Shown here: in pieces, positions 42,107 to 53,634 of the stretch
Layout of the letters: the number at the start of each line of letters is the position of its first letter
How positions within the stretch are numbered: position 1 is the first letter of the stretch
Source of the DNA: Mycolicibacterium aromaticivorans JS19b1 = JCM 16368
Lineage (GTDB): Bacteria > Actinomycetota > Actinomycetes > Mycobacteriales > Mycobacteriaceae
Reading direction: 5' to 3'
NCBI RefSeq assembly: GCF_000559085.1
Contig: NZ_JALN02000001.1
Coordinates: forward strand, 992,001-1,056,000
DNA length: 64,000 bases
The notes under the pieces: model-generated
Database searches by the model: none
What the model was told of the DNA's origin: nothing
The model's input: only the letters and a program-made list of their open reading frames with translations
Position numbers and translations under genes: made by a program

Positions 42107-42799
42107 TCATTCCGCGGCGTTCAGCAACCGCTCCGCGAAGTCGGCGGGCCGGACGAACGGAGACATGTGAGCCCACGCGTCCACGGTCTGCAGGCGGGCA
42201 TCGGGCAGGTCAGCCGCCAGTGTGGACATCACTTCGGGGGTGCACCCGAGATCCTGGCGCCCGCAGAGCAGGGTCGCCGGCGACCGAATCTGCGCAAGCT
42301 CCGCGCCGCGGTCGTAGGTTGCCAGCGCTTCCAGTGTGGTCGCGTAGGCCGACGATGACACCGCTGCCAGGCGCCGGCGGACGTCCTGGATCACCGGGCC
42401 CTCATCGGCGATCTCGGCTGCGGTGAACCAGCGCGTGATGGTTGCCTCGACGTCGAGCGGCGCTCCTGCGCGCAGTGCTCGTGCCGCTTCGTGAAATTCG
42501 GCCACCGGGATATCGCGCGTGCACACCAGGATCAATCGGCGAACACGGTGCGGCGCAAGCAAAGCCATTTCCATGGCCACCTGGCCGCCTAGGGAATGCC
42601 CGACGACGATCAGCGGGCCGTCAGGCTCCCCGTCCAGGACCGCGGCGGCGAGGCGCTGCTGGAGGAGACCGCCGGCCTGCGGTCGGTTGAGGTCGGCGGC
42701 AACCGAATCGGCAGGCAGGTGGACGCGGACCGCATCCCAGATGCTGGGGTCAAGCGGTGTGCCGTGGAGAAGCATCCATCGTGCTGCGGGTGTCGGCAT
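42107..42799 (-). CDS. Alpha/beta hydrolase
   Basis: 230 residues. The oxyanion strand is WMLLHGTPLDPSIWD; the nucleophile elbow is VVGHSLGGQV with Ser; candidate acid and histidine are in ATLLCGRQD and VDAWAHMSPF near the end. The size and motifs fit esterase/lactonase members. The ATG at 42799 is chosen; a longer frame upstream would overlap the divergent VOC gene. The natural substrate is unknown. Confidence 0.85.
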   Translation of the reverse strand: MPTPAARWMLLHGTPLDPSIWDAVRVHLPADSVAADLNRPQAGGLLQQRLAAAVLDGEPDGPLIVVGHSLGGQVAMEMALLAPHRVRRLILVCTRDIPVAEFHEAARALRAGAPLDVEATITRWFTAAEIADEGPVIQDVRRRLAAVSSSAYATTLEALATYDRGAELAQIRSPATLLCGRQDLGCTPEVMSTLAADLPDARLQTVDAWAHMSPFVRPADFAERLLNAAE

Positions 42800-42866
42800 A
42801 AGTCCTCGACGTGATACCGGAGTAGAGCGTTTGCGCCGCGGGTGGGCAGGGGTGCAATCATGACTG

Positions 42867-43265
42867 ATGCTCGGGCATCTGGGAATCAACGTCACTGACT
42901 TGGCGGCGGCCAAGGCCTACTACGACACGCTGATGCCACTTCTCGGGTTCGAACCATTTCTCGCCGACCATGACCAGTTCGCCTTCCGTCCCGCGGGCGG
43001 CAAGCCCGGGACGTATCTGTTCTTCTATCCAGCGGGCGATCCGTGCCCGTACTCCCGTGATGGCGCGGGCCTGCAGCACCTCGCCTTCATGGTGAAAACC
43101 CGCAACGCCGTCAACGAGATTCACCGCCAGGTACAACAGCTAGGTGGGCAAATCGTGCATGAGCCGCAATTCTTCCCGCAGTATCCGCCGCCCTACTTCG
43201 CGACGTTCTGGCTCGACCCGTTCGGCGTGTTGTTGGAAGCAGTCTGTCACCACGACCGCAGCTGA
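42867..43265 (+). CDS. VOC superfamily (glyoxalase/dioxygenase-fold) protein
   Basis: 132 residues with two beta-alpha-beta modules. Likely metal ligands are His4 in LGHLGINVTDL, a histidine in GLQHLAFMV and a glutamate in VLLEAVCHH. The fold covers glyoxalase I, extradiol dioxygenases and resistance proteins; the activity cannot be chosen. It is divergent from the alpha/beta hydrolase 67 bases away and is followed by a strong terminator. Confidence 0.85.
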   Translation: MLGHLGINVTDLAAAKAYYDTLMPLLGFEPFLADHDQFAFRPAGGKPGTYLFFYPAGDPCPYSRDGAGLQHLAFMVKTRNAVNEIHRQVQQLGGQIVHEPQFFPQYPPPYFATFWLDPFGVLLEAVCHHDRS

Positions 43266-43278
43266 TCGTACACAGGTC

Positions 43279-43308
43279 GGTGGCTCCGGCACACAAGCCG
43301 GAGCCACC
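43279..43308. terminator. Strong bidirectional hairpin between convergent genes
   Basis: GGTGGCTCCGGC-ACACAA-GCCGGAGCCACC forms a perfect 12-pair stem with a six-base loop. It sits exactly between the VOC stop (43265) and the PGRS-protein stop (43326). There is no U-run, which is common for mycobacterial terminators. It is the clearest terminator in the window. Confidence 0.85.
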
Positions 43309-43325
43309 GAATCAGCTACTGCGAC

Positions 43326-44849
43326 TTAGCCGTTCTGGCCGTTTGCGCCGTTGCTGGTCGTACCCGTGCCGCCCTTGCCGCCGTGGCCCGGACGGCTGCC
43401 GGCCAAGCCACCACCGGTGCCGCCGTTACCGCCCTTGCCTCCGGTGCCGACGCCGGTGACCGCAACGCCTGGCCCGCCGTTGCCGCCGTCTCCACCTGAA
43501 CCGGTGTACGCACCGCCGCCCCCGCCGTTTCCACCGGTGCCGCCGGTACCGTTTCCGGTGCCGGTGGATATGCCGCTGCCCGCAGTGCCACCCTTACCGC
43601 CGTTACCGGCGAATGTGCCTCCGCGACCGGCATTTCCACCGTCGCCACCGACGCCGGTGCCGGTCACCGAGGTGCCGCTGCCACCCGTTCCGCCGTTCCC
43701 GCCGGAGCCGGCCAGGCCGGAATGACCACCGCGACCGCCGGTGCCGCCGGTCGCCGTCCCGGTCGTCGAGAGCACGTTGCCACCGGTGCCGCCATTGCCG
43801 CCGTTCCCGAAGGCGCCGGATGCGCCACCGCGACCGCCGTTGCCGCCGGTGCCGTCACCGGTAAGGGCGAGGTTGGAACTTCCGTTGCCGCCGCTCCCGC
43901 CGTTGCCGCCGAATTGGCCGCCGCTACCGCCGTTTCCACCGTCGTTTGGCGTGCCCGTCACCGCGTCGGTGGTGCCGCCGCCGCCGTTACCGCCGTTGCC
44001 GATACCGCCGGAGTTACCGCCATTGCCGCCCTTGCCACCAAGGACGGCACTGCCATCGCCGCCATTACCGCCGTTGCCGTAGAAGCCGCCGTTACCTCCC
44101 CTGCCACCATCGCCGGCGGTCAACACATTTCCGGCGCCACCGTCGCCGCCGTTGCCATAGATGAGCCCGCCGTTACCGCCGTTGCCACCCAGGACACTGC
44201 TTCCGCCGTTGCCGAACAGACCGGCGTTGCCGCCATTGCCCGTGCCGGCCGTACCACCGTTGCCTGCGAAGGCGCCGCCGTTGCCGCCATTGCCGCCGGT
44301 GGCACTGTTGCCGCCGTTGCCGATGAATCCGGCATTGCCACCGTTGGCGAATGCGCTGTTACCGCCTGAGCCGTAGAACAGTCCGCCGTTGCCGCCGTTT
44401 TGCCCGGGCAGCACACCTGCTGCACCGTTGCCGATCAGGAATCCGCCGTTCTGGCCGGGCAGTGTTCCGTCGCCGATCATCCCCCCGGTGAACACGAGCG
44501 TGAGCGGATTGGCCAGGATCGGTTCGGCGAACGCGTTGATGATCGTGATGGGATCCAAGCCGGGGATCCCCGGCGCGGCATTCGCGTGCAACAGAGCCTG
44601 TGTAACGGAGCCGGCTCCGGAATCCCCGACCAGTGAACTCGCGGGCAGGGCCGTGCAGAGCGGCGCCACGTTGCAGGCCGGAGCGGTTGGAATGGTTGGC
44701 GCCGCCGACGCGGTCGCAGCTCCGAATGCACCGGTGACCCCAGCCGTCAGAGCTGCCCCGATCATCGCGCCGCCGGCAGCCTTCCTGGCCACCGAACCTC
44801 GATTGACTTGTGTTTTGCGGTGTTTGCCCATCGCCATTGATTTGGACAT
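43326..44849 (-). CDS. Secreted PGRS-domain protein without PE domain
   Basis: 507 residues. A basic N-terminus ([19 protein letters not shown]) is followed by a hydrophobic signal core ([20 protein letters not shown]) cleaved after ASA. A unique segment of about 100 residues follows ([25 protein letters not shown]), then about 370 residues of GGNGG repeats. There is no catalytic domain. I chose the ATG at 44849 with AAAGGAA upstream. It is probably surface-exposed or secreted. In pathogens PGRS tracts bind calcium or alter host responses; the role here is unknown. Confidence 0.85.
   Translation of the reverse strand: MSKSMAMGKHRKTQVNRGSVARKAAGGAMIGAALTAGVTGAFGAATASAAPTIPTAPACNVAPLCTALPASSLVGDSGAGSVTQALLHANAAPGIPGLDPITIINAFAEPILANPLTLVFTGGMIGDGTLPGQNGGFLIGNGAAGVLPGQNGGNGGLFYGSGGNSAFANGGNAGFIGNGGNSATGGNGGNGGAFAGNGGTAGTGNGGNAGLFGNGGSSVLGGNGGNGGLIYGNGGDGGAGNVLTAGDGGRGGNGGFYGNGGNGGDGSAVLGGKGGNGGNSGGIGNGGNGGGGTTDAVTGTPNDGGNGGSGGQFGGNGGSGGNGSSNLALTGDGTGGNGGRGGASGAFGNGGNGGTGGNVLSTTGTATGGTGGRGGHSGLAGSGGNGGTGGSGTSVTGTGVGGDGGNAGRGGTFAGNGGKGGTAGSGISTGTGNGTGGTGGNGGGGGAYTGSGGDGGNGGPGVAVTGVGTGGKGGNGGTGGGLAGSRPGHGGKGGTGTTSNGANGQNG
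43380..44480 (-). repeat. PGRS repeat tract (GGNGG-type)
   Basis: Long Gly-Asn-Gly-Gly array with blocks such as [20 protein letters not shown] and quasi-periodic [11 protein letters not shown] breaks (for example [11 protein letters not shown]). It reads as degenerate tandem copies of about 40-60 bases. Slippage-driven polymorphism between strains is expected. Boundaries are approximate. Confidence 0.8.
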
Positions 44850-47301
<2,452 letters not shown>

Positions 47302-47397
47302 GTAGTGCCACTACTGTCCCAGCCGGTGGGCACGACCGAGCCCTCGACGGGAGGCAGTCGAGCGTGCGCCTGTATCGGCTCAGGGGCATCGGGATCG

Positions 47398-48126
47398 CTA
47401 ACTGTCTGGAGTGAGATTCACAGCCAACCCGTGAAGAAGCAGATCGAGGAAGCGGTCCAGTTCGGCGGCGCCGTCGTAGGAGGCCAGGGCAGGTGCGACT
47501 GCGCGCACAAGGGGGAATTCGGTGATCGCGAGCCGATGCAGACCGAGACGCAGTACGTGGTCGGTTTCCTCGGGTCGCTCGATCACCTCCTGCAACTCGT
47601 TGAGGATGTGGCCGTAGAGGAAGCCAAACAGCAGCCGGTAGATGTGGAGCGCCTCGTCGCCGGTGAACCCGGCAGAGGTGAGCAGTGCGAGGACGTCTTC
47701 GAGTGGGCGCAGCATGCCTGGTGGTCGCTGTCCAAGCGGAGTGGCCAACGGTCGCGTGACCAGCAGCGGCACCACATTCGGATGGGTCAGGGCCAACTGC
47801 CGGAAGGAGTGCGCGACGGTGCGCAGTTGACCTGCCCAGTCAGGGTCTGCGGTGTCTACCGATAGCTGCGCGAGCACAATCTCGGCGACGCCGTCGAGCA
47901 CCGCGGCCTTGTTGGGTACGTGCCGGTAGATCATCACCGGATCGCGACCCAGTGCCTCGCTGAGGCGGCGCATGGACAATCGATCCACGCCGTCCCGGTC
48001 GACGATCGCTTGCGCCGTTTGCAGGATCATCGACCGGGTGAGCTGATCGTTGTCTCGAGCGGCGACCGGCGCGAACTGTTCGCCGTCGCCAGTGCCTGCA
48101 GCTGGCTCGCCCGGCGGTCTCGTCAT
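47398..48126 (-). CDS. TetR family regulator (TetR_C-type)
   Basis: 242 residues. The DNA-binding domain is at about residues 30-75 (LTRSMILQTAQAIVDRDGVD, then MRRLSEALGRDPVMIYRHVPNK). The C-terminal domain resembles TetR_C (LALTHPNVVPLLVTRPLATP). I chose the ATG at 48126, with GGAAG ten bases upstream; a longer start at 48198 would run through the operator region. The probable operator at 48193-48233 lies between it and the divergent gene at 48288. Confidence 0.9.
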   Translation of the reverse strand: MTRPPGEPAAGTGDGEQFAPVAARDNDQLTRSMILQTAQAIVDRDGVDRLSMRRLSEALGRDPVMIYRHVPNKAAVLDGVAEIVLAQLSVDTADPDWAGQLRTVAHSFRQLALTHPNVVPLLVTRPLATPLGQRPPGMLRPLEDVLALLTSAGFTGDEALHIYRLLFGFLYGHILNELQEVIERPEETDHVLRLGLHRLAITEFPLVRAVAPALASYDGAAELDRFLDLLLHGLAVNLTPDS

Positions 48127-48192
48127 TGCCGTTGCACTTCCTTTCCGCTTCCCGCCTCGTCGTGGGGTCCTACGGGGCGGGTCCACACTACA

Positions 48193-48233
48193 TGTCAACG
48201 TTGTGCGTCAACAGTGTGTTTACGGTGTTGACA
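48193..48233. promoter_or_regulatory. Operator array with TGTCAAC/GTTGACA half-sites
   Basis: TGTCAAC (48193-48199) is repeated directly as GTCAAC (48207-48212, 13 bases on) and inverted as GTTGACA (48227-48233). The arrangement is compatible with two TetR dimers. GTTGACA also resembles a -35 element. It is placed between the TetR gene and the small membrane-protein gene, so both are likely controlled. Confidence 0.6.
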
Positions 48234-48287
48234 TCGACCCATATGCGGCGTGTACTGGAGGTCTAACACCGGGATCAGAGGCGCAAC

Positions 48288-48740
48288 ATGATCGTCATTA
48301 TTGGATTGGTCGTCCTGCTCATCGCGGTGTTCGTGGGGTTCACCGGCGTACTTGCCAACGCGGGGGCTACGCATCCGTTGACCGAAAACTTCTCGGTGCT
48401 CGGCTATCACGTGACCGGCTCGACCGGGACATTGTTTCTCTTCGGCATCGTCGTCGGCCTGGTAGCGATGCTGGGACTTTCAGTGTTGCTCGCCGGAGCG
48501 CGGCGCACTGCCGGCCGCGGCCGCGACGCCCGAAATCAACTCGCCAGGTCGCAGCGCGAAACGGAGTTTCTCAACCACGAACGCGACGAAAGGGTCGACA
48601 GGCGGCCCGTCGCTGCGACCACCGACCCTGAGACGAACCCGCAACCGGCACCGACCCGCCGCGGAAGGATTCGCCTGCTCAGTCGGTTCTCGCGCGACAC
48701 AGAATCCACCGAAACCGCACACGTCGCCGAACGCCGGTAG
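48288..48740 (+). CDS. Small membrane protein (150 aa) with two TM helices and charged tail
   Basis: Two membrane helices (IVIIGLVVLLIAVFVGFTGVL and FLFGIVVGLVAMLGLSVLLAG) flank a loop with NFSVLGYHVTGSTGTLFL. A hydrophilic, Arg-rich cytoplasmic tail of about 80 residues follows. The arrangement recalls LapA-type envelope proteins, although I cannot be certain of the family. It is divergent from the TetR at 47398, whose operator lies in its promoter, so it is a probable direct target. It is followed on the same strand by the CsbD-like gene. Confidence 0.7.
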   Translation: MIVIIGLVVLLIAVFVGFTGVLANAGATHPLTENFSVLGYHVTGSTGTLFLFGIVVGLVAMLGLSVLLAGARRTAGRGRDARNQLARSQRETEFLNHERDERVDRRPVAATTDPETNPQPAPTRRGRIRLLSRFSRDTESTETAHVAERR

Positions 48741-48806
48741 CCGGTTCACCCGAGCCGAATTCTGTTGCATACAAAAGTTTTTGACCCATGAAAGAGAGAA
48801 TCCGCA

Positions 48807-48980
48807 ATGAGCATCGGAAAGAAGCTCGCGCATAAGGTCCAGACCGCCAAGGGCGCCACGAAGAAGTATCTCGGCCGCGCCACCGGCAACACCCGGCTGC
48901 GCATCGAGGGACGCGTCGATCGGTTCAAGGGCAACAGCAAACAGGCAGGAGACAAAATCGCCGACGCTCTTAAACCATGA
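48807..48980 (+). CDS. CsbD family stress protein (57 aa)
   Basis: MSIGKKLAHKVQTAKGATKK begins the product; the later part carries TRLRIEGRVDRFKGNSKQAG and ends ADALKP. The pattern (KG...K..G..TG...L..EG..D..KG...QAGDK) is that of CsbD-like proteins, which rise under general stress; the molecular role is unknown. An AAGAGAG site precedes the ATG. Its last bases sit just before the next small membrane gene. Confidence 0.8.
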   Translation: MSIGKKLAHKVQTAKGATKKYLGRATGNTRLRIEGRVDRFKGNSKQAGDKIADALKP

Positions 48981-49030
48981 CACGACGGCCCCAACGCCAC
49001 ACACCACCGCATCGAAATCAGGTAAATGTC

Positions 49031-49210
49031 ATGATCGTCCTCGGAATCATCCTCATCGTGCTGGGGCTGCTGCTGCCCAGCCTCGTACCGACCTTCGCCT
49101 TCGCGCACATCGTTCTGGTCATCGGAGTCATCCTCCTGGTTGTCGGATTGCTGCTCATGCTCATGGGGCGAATGGGGCATGCGGTCGGCGGCCGGCGTCA
49201 CTACTACTGA
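49031..49210 (+). CDS. Small two-helix membrane protein (DUF6131-like, 59 aa)
   Basis: Product begins MIVLGIILIVLGLLLPSLVP and has a second helix AHIVLVIGVILLVVGLLLML, then GGRRHYY. I chose the ATG at 49031 (AGGTAAA upstream) because the product then starts directly at the first helix, as in this family; an ATG at 48977 would overlap the CsbD stop. Function unknown; such proteins are common in mycobacterial stress loci. Confidence 0.75.
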   Translation: MIVLGIILIVLGLLLPSLVPTFAFAHIVLVIGVILLVVGLLLMLMGRMGHAVGGRRHYY

Positions 49211-49348
49211 TCGGACTACCGAATCACCGGGGCGCCAAATCTCACAGCGGCGAATTACCAGATGCCCCAGTTCAATTCAGACCGCCGAGCAAGCTCCAAC
49301 GCGATCGGTGTCAACTAACGAACCATTCAACCAAGTCAAGGAACCGCC

Positions 49349-49786
49349 ATGACAACAAGCACCATCCTTCTGATCGTCGTCATCGCGGTCGCGGCACTTG
49401 TGCTCGTCGCCGCAATCGCGGTGGTGGCACGTAACAAACGGATCCAACACCGTCGAACCGAAGCCGCAAACATCCGCGACAAAGCCACCGAAGAGTCGCA
49501 CATGGTCAGGCAACGCGAGGCGCTCGCCGATGAGATAGCCGCCAGGGGCCGTGTCGCCCACGCCGAGGCCGACGCCAAAGCAGCCCATGCCGCGGGCCTG
49601 GAGCATCAAGCGCACATACGTCGCAATGACGCCAGCACCGCCCGCGACAAAGTGAATGAGGAGTTCAAGCGCGCTGACAAGATTGATCCAGACACCCACG
49701 CCCGCGATGACACACCGCGGGATGACGCCGAATCCCAAGACAGCGTTCGCGATATCCCCGCGTCAAGCAACGCAGCCCATCGATGA
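49349..49786 (+). CDS. Single-pass membrane protein with coiled-coil tail (145 aa)
   Basis: The N-terminal helix (ILLIVVIAVAALVLVAAIAVV) is followed by basic residues and a long charged helix (IRDKATEESHMVRQREALAD, EADAKAAHAAGLEHQA) likely to form a coiled coil in the cytoplasm. The C-terminus is acidic and unstructured. No family recognised. It lies in the run of small stress/envelope genes from 48288 to 50410, each with its own ribosome site. Confidence 0.7.
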   Translation: MTTSTILLIVVIAVAALVLVAAIAVVARNKRIQHRRTEAANIRDKATEESHMVRQREALADEIAARGRVAHAEADAKAAHAAGLEHQAHIRRNDASTARDKVNEEFKRADKIDPDTHARDDTPRDDAESQDSVRDIPASSNAAHR

Positions 49787-49993
49787 CCAGACCACCTAGC
49801 CTCGCAGAATTCCGCTAGCCAGCCGTGGCCACACGCACCAAAATGTAAGTGCGTCTGGCGATTCCGGGGCCGGGCGCCGGCAATTCTTGGGCTTCAAGGC
49901 GTGCTCAGTGACTCGTGTTCCCTCAGATCAGCCGCGACTAGCCGAGCCAATTAAGACCCACCGACGACAAATAGACCACGGAAAGGACCGACG

Positions 49994-50410
49994 ATGTCAG
50001 AAAAATGGGGCATATCCAGAATTGGTAAGCCGGAGCTTGAAGTCGGTGAAACCCTTCAGGAAGCGATCATTCGGCTTCAGATCCTGCCTCTCCCCCCGTT
50101 TGCCTGGACGGATTGCTTCCTGCAAACGGTTCGCGGACATCAAGTCACGATCACCGGGACAGAGAACCACCCCGACAAAATTGAGGCCGTCGCACGTCCT
50201 GCGGATGTCGAGGAAGTCCTTCGAAAGATCGACTCCGCGATCGACAATGCCAACAAGTACGTGGAGAAGGTCGTGCACGCCACGCGACTCACCGACAGTG
50301 CCATCAAAGAGGTCGCGGACGATGACAGGAAGAAGCTTCAATCTGAGCTCAACCAGCTCGCGGAGCGACTCGCCAAGCCGGAATACGCGGTAGCCCCAGG
50401 CTCCGAGTGA
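49994..50410 (+). CDS. Hypothetical protein (138 aa)
   Basis: Soluble protein beginning MSEKWGISRIGKPELEVGET. An alpha/beta N-terminal half (RLQILPLPPFAWTDCFLQTV, then GHQVTITGTENHP) is followed by a helical C-terminal half (VEEVLRKIDSAIDNANKYVE, later RKKLQSELNQLAERLAKPEY). I do not recognise the family. It has an AAAGGA site before the ATG and stands alone between the small-gene run and the MgtA-type ATPase. Confidence 0.7.
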   Translation: MSEKWGISRIGKPELEVGETLQEAIIRLQILPLPPFAWTDCFLQTVRGHQVTITGTENHPDKIEAVARPADVEEVLRKIDSAIDNANKYVEKVVHATRLTDSAIKEVADDDRKKLQSELNQLAERLAKPEYAVAPGSE

Positions 50411-50681
50411 GCGCATTAATTCTGGCTGGCGGCCCCTGGAGGCACGGGGCGGTGGTTGCTGTGGACTACGGCATGCGTTTTGGATTCCGCGGACTTGGAG
50501 CCCGTTGGGAGATGGATCGTCGAGATTGATTCGGCGGGAATTGGTTTGCCTGCAGATGGCGTCGGGGTGAAAGCCGAATCTTCGTGGCGCAGGTTGTCCG
50601 ACGGGGCTACAGTTCGCTCGGCGAGGGCAACTCGTTGAGACGCCTCGCCGCGTTCGTCAGCCGATCGTCGGGAGAGCTGCC

Positions 50682-53321
50682 ATGTCGATGACGCCGAAGG
50701 CGCCCGCCGCGGCGTTGCCGGCGGTGCTGCCCGCCGCACAGGTCGCGGCGGCTCCGGTTGATGAGGTCCTCGGTTGGCTGGATAGTTCCGCGCAGGGGTT
50801 GTCCAGTGCGCAGGCGTCTGAGCGGCTGCAGAAATTCGGCCCGAATGCCGTTCGGACCCATCATGTCAACGCGCTCGCGGTGCTCGGGCGTCAGTTGCGC
50901 AGCGCGGTTCTGATCTTGTTGGCGGCCACCGCCGTTGTCTCGTATTTTCTCGGGGACAGCTTGCAGGCGATCATCATCGGCGTGATCTTGGCCGCCAGTA
51001 TCGGTCTGGGTTTTATCAACGAGTACCGCGCCGAGCGGGCCGCCGCGGCCCTGCACTCGGGTGTCCGCCACACCGCGGTCGTTCGCCGCGACGGCGCGTT
51101 CGCCGCGCTCGATGTCACCCAACTGGTACCAGGCGATGTGATCCGGCTGTCGCTCGGCGAGGCCGTTCCTGCGGACCTACGCATGATCGAGGCGACCGGC
51201 CTGGAATGCAATGAGAGCATCCTGACTGGGGAGTCGACAGGCTCGGAGAAGTCGCCTCGCCCGGTGGCCGCCGATGCCGAGCTGGCCGAATCTAGCGATC
51301 TGGCATTCATGGGCACGATCGTGAGCGCCGGCGAGGGAGTAGGGGTGGTGTATGCCACCGGGCGAAACGCCGAATTCGGCCGTATCGCGGCCGGTCTGGG
51401 TGAGCGGCAGCCCGAGACCGACTTTCAGGTCGGTCTGCGCCGGTTCTCCTATCTGCTGCTGCAAGTTGCGATCGCGTTGACAGTCTTGATCTTGGTCAGC
51501 AACCTGTTGCTGCGTAAACCGGTGATCGATTCAGTGCTGTTCTCACTCGCGATCGCCGTGGGGATCACTCCACAACTGCTGCCGGCGGTGGTCAGCGCCA
51601 GTCTGGCGACAGGGTCACGCCAACTGGCCAAAGCCAGGGTGTTGGTCAAACGCTTAGTGTGTATCGAAGACCTCGGCGACATCGACATCCTGATCACCGA
51701 CAAGACCGGTACGTTGACCGAAGGCCGGATCAGCCTGGTCGACGCAGTCGACCACGCCGGCACGCATAGCGATTCAGTCCTGCGTCTTGGGCTGCTCGCC
51801 ACTGATGTCGACCCGACCTCGGGTGGGGTCAGCGCGAATGCGTTGGACGCCGCACTCTGGGAATCGCCCAAGGCCAAGGATCTGGTAGGCGCCGGAGTAC
51901 GACATGTCGCGAGCGTGCCCTTCGACCATATCCGCCGCGCGACCTCGGTACTGGTCGATGACAACGGGAAACAGATCGTGGTCCTCAAGGGTGCACCTGA
52001 GCAAGTGCTGGCCCGATGCCGGATGACCCCGCAGGACACACAGGAAACGCTGGACGTGTTGTTCGCCGCCGGCCGCCGGGTGGTCGCGGTGGCCGCTAAA
52101 CCAGCGGCCGAGCTGACCACGATCACCGCGGACGACGAGTGCGATTTGATGTTGGCCGGGTTCGTCGTCTTCGCCGACGAACCGAAAGCCGCTGCGCGCC
52201 AGTCCCTGAATCAACTGGCCGCTCTGGGCATCGAGCTGAAGATCGCCACCGGCGACAACCCCCGTGTTGCCGAAAAAGTCTGCGCCGACTTGGGTTTGGC
52301 GTCCAAGGGCACCATCACCGGTGCGCAACTGGAGGCGCTCGGCGCCGACGACTTCAGCGATGCCGCGCAGAATCACACGATCTTCGCCCGCATCTCCCCG
52401 GAGCAGAAGGCGCAGCTGATCACCTCCGCGCGGCGCACTGGTCGATCGGTCGGCTTCCTCGGAGACGGTGTCAACGATGCCTTGGCACTGCACGCCGCCG
52501 ACGTCGGGATCTCGGTGGAAAGCGCCACCGACGTCGCCAAAGACGCCGCCGATGTGGTGCTGTTGGAGAAGGACCTCGGCGTGCTGGCCACCGGGGTGGC
52601 CGAGGGCCGGCGGATCTTCGCCAACACCATCAAGTACGTGCTCATGGGCACCTCGAGCAACTTCGGAAACATGTTCAGCGCCGCCGCCGCGTCGGCCCTT
52701 TTGCCGTTCCTGCCGATGCTGCCCAGCCAGATCCTGTTGAACAATCTGCTCTACGACAGCTCACAGCTCGCCATTCCCACCGACCGCGTCGACGAGGACC
52801 AACTGCAAGCACCCTCACACTGGAACATCGGCTTCATCCGACGATTCATGCTCACCTTCGGCCCGATCAGTTCGCTGTTCGACTTCCTGACCTTCGGCCT
52901 GATGTTGGGTGTGCTGCACGCCGGTGCCACTGAATTCCGCACCGGCTGGTTCGTGGAATCGCTTGCCACACAAACGTTGATCATCTTCGCGATCCGTACA
53001 CGCAGGGTGCCGTTTTTCCGCAGCCGGGCCAGCGTTCCATTAACGCTCACCAGTTTCGCCGTGGTTGCAATCGGCATCCTGATCACGATTTCGCCGCTGG
53101 CGCGCCCACTGGGCTTCACGGCGCTACCGCTGCAGTTCTTCGCCGCGCTTGCCGGCTTCGTCGTTGTCTACCTGATCCTGGTGGAGTTCACCAAGAAGTG
53201 GTTCTATGCCGAGCAGACCCGCATGGCCGAAAAGCCGCAGCGCACCCGCGGCCGCGAACATCGCATCCATCGAAGGGCCGCACGGTTCAGTCACCCCGGT
53301 GCCATCACCGGCAGCACATAA
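50682..53321 (+). CDS. Magnesium-type P-type ATPase (MgtA/MgtB-like, P3B)
   Basis: 879 residues. The cation ATPase N-domain is at about 20-90, the actuator LTGEST at about 180, the phosphorylation site ITDKTGTLTEGRIS near 335, and the hinge FLGDGVNDALALHAADVGIS near 595. The membrane helix sequence SSNFGNMFSAAAASALLPFLPMLPSQILLNN is typical of MgtA. It imports Mg2+, or possibly serves another ion. It differs from the proton-type ATPase at 20048. A weak DosR-like match (GGACTTGGAGCCC, 50491-50503) lies in its promoter region. Confidence 0.85.
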   Translation: MSMTPKAPAAALPAVLPAAQVAAAPVDEVLGWLDSSAQGLSSAQASERLQKFGPNAVRTHHVNALAVLGRQLRSAVLILLAATAVVSYFLGDSLQAIIIGVILAASIGLGFINEYRAERAAAALHSGVRHTAVVRRDGAFAALDVTQLVPGDVIRLSLGEAVPADLRMIEATGLECNESILTGESTGSEKSPRPVAADAELAESSDLAFMGTIVSAGEGVGVVYATGRNAEFGRIAAGLGERQPETDFQVGLRRFSYLLLQVAIALTVLILVSNLLLRKPVIDSVLFSLAIAVGITPQLLPAVVSASLATGSRQLAKARVLVKRLVCIEDLGDIDILITDKTGTLTEGRISLVDAVDHAGTHSDSVLRLGLLATDVDPTSGGVSANALDAALWESPKAKDLVGAGVRHVASVPFDHIRRATSVLVDDNGKQIVVLKGAPEQVLARCRMTPQDTQETLDVLFAAGRRVVAVAAKPAAELTTITADDECDLMLAGFVVFADEPKAAARQSLNQLAALGIELKIATGDNPRVAEKVCADLGLASKGTITGAQLEALGADDFSDAAQNHTIFARISPEQKAQLITSARRTGRSVGFLGDGVNDALALHAADVGISVESATDVAKDAADVVLLEKDLGVLATGVAEGRRIFANTIKYVLMGTSSNFGNMFSAAAASALLPFLPMLPSQILLNNLLYDSSQLAIPTDRVDEDQLQAPSHWNIGFIRRFMLTFGPISSLFDFLTFGLMLGVLHAGATEFRTGWFVESLATQTLIIFAIRTRRVPFFRSRASVPLTLTSFAVVAIGILITISPLARPLGFTALPLQFFAALAGFVVVYLILVEFTKKWFYAEQTRMAEKPQRTRGREHRIHRRAARFSHPGAITGST

Positions 53322-53379
53322 ACGCTCGCATTCCTTGCGTGTCAGCTTCGTTCGCCGGCGCCCCCGGCGTCTCCGCTGC

Positions 53380-53517
53380 TCATCGAATCTGCTCGCGCAC
53401 AGCAAGACGCAGACCTGATCGACGGCGGCCGACCTCGACGGCATGGTCGGCGAAGCGTTCGTAGAAGCAACCAAGCAGCGCGGTGTCGGCTGCCGCGGGT
53501 ATCCCATGCTGCCACGT
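53380..53517 (-). pseudogene. PhoU-like (PhoY) C-terminal remnant
   Basis: Minus-strand translation gives [20 protein letters not shown] followed by [11 protein letters not shown] and a stop. This matches the end of mycobacterial PhoU/PhoY phosphate-signalling proteins ([15 protein letters not shown].). The N-terminal two-thirds is absent: upstream sequence in this frame loses similarity within a few codons. No start codon is available, so it is a decayed fragment. It may mark an old deletion next to the cyclase remnant. Confidence 0.65.
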
Positions 53518-53634
53518 CGGGCCACAGGTAGCGCATGCGTTGCAGCTGTTGGCGATTCGATAGACGTTAAAGCCGGCGATGTCGAAGGTCAGGATTTGGT
53601 TCGAGAGAACGCCGCGCCCTGCCAGTCGCTCATT

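Noticed and set aside
43380..44480. CRISPR-like periodic array
   Set aside because: The periodicity is degenerate glycine codon repetition within a coding frame; there are no constant repeats with unique spacers and no cas genes.
53124..53525. 134-residue minus-strand frame across the ATPase end
   Set aside because: It overlaps the P-type ATPase 3' end and the PhoU remnant in a different frame and has low-complexity Arg-rich content.
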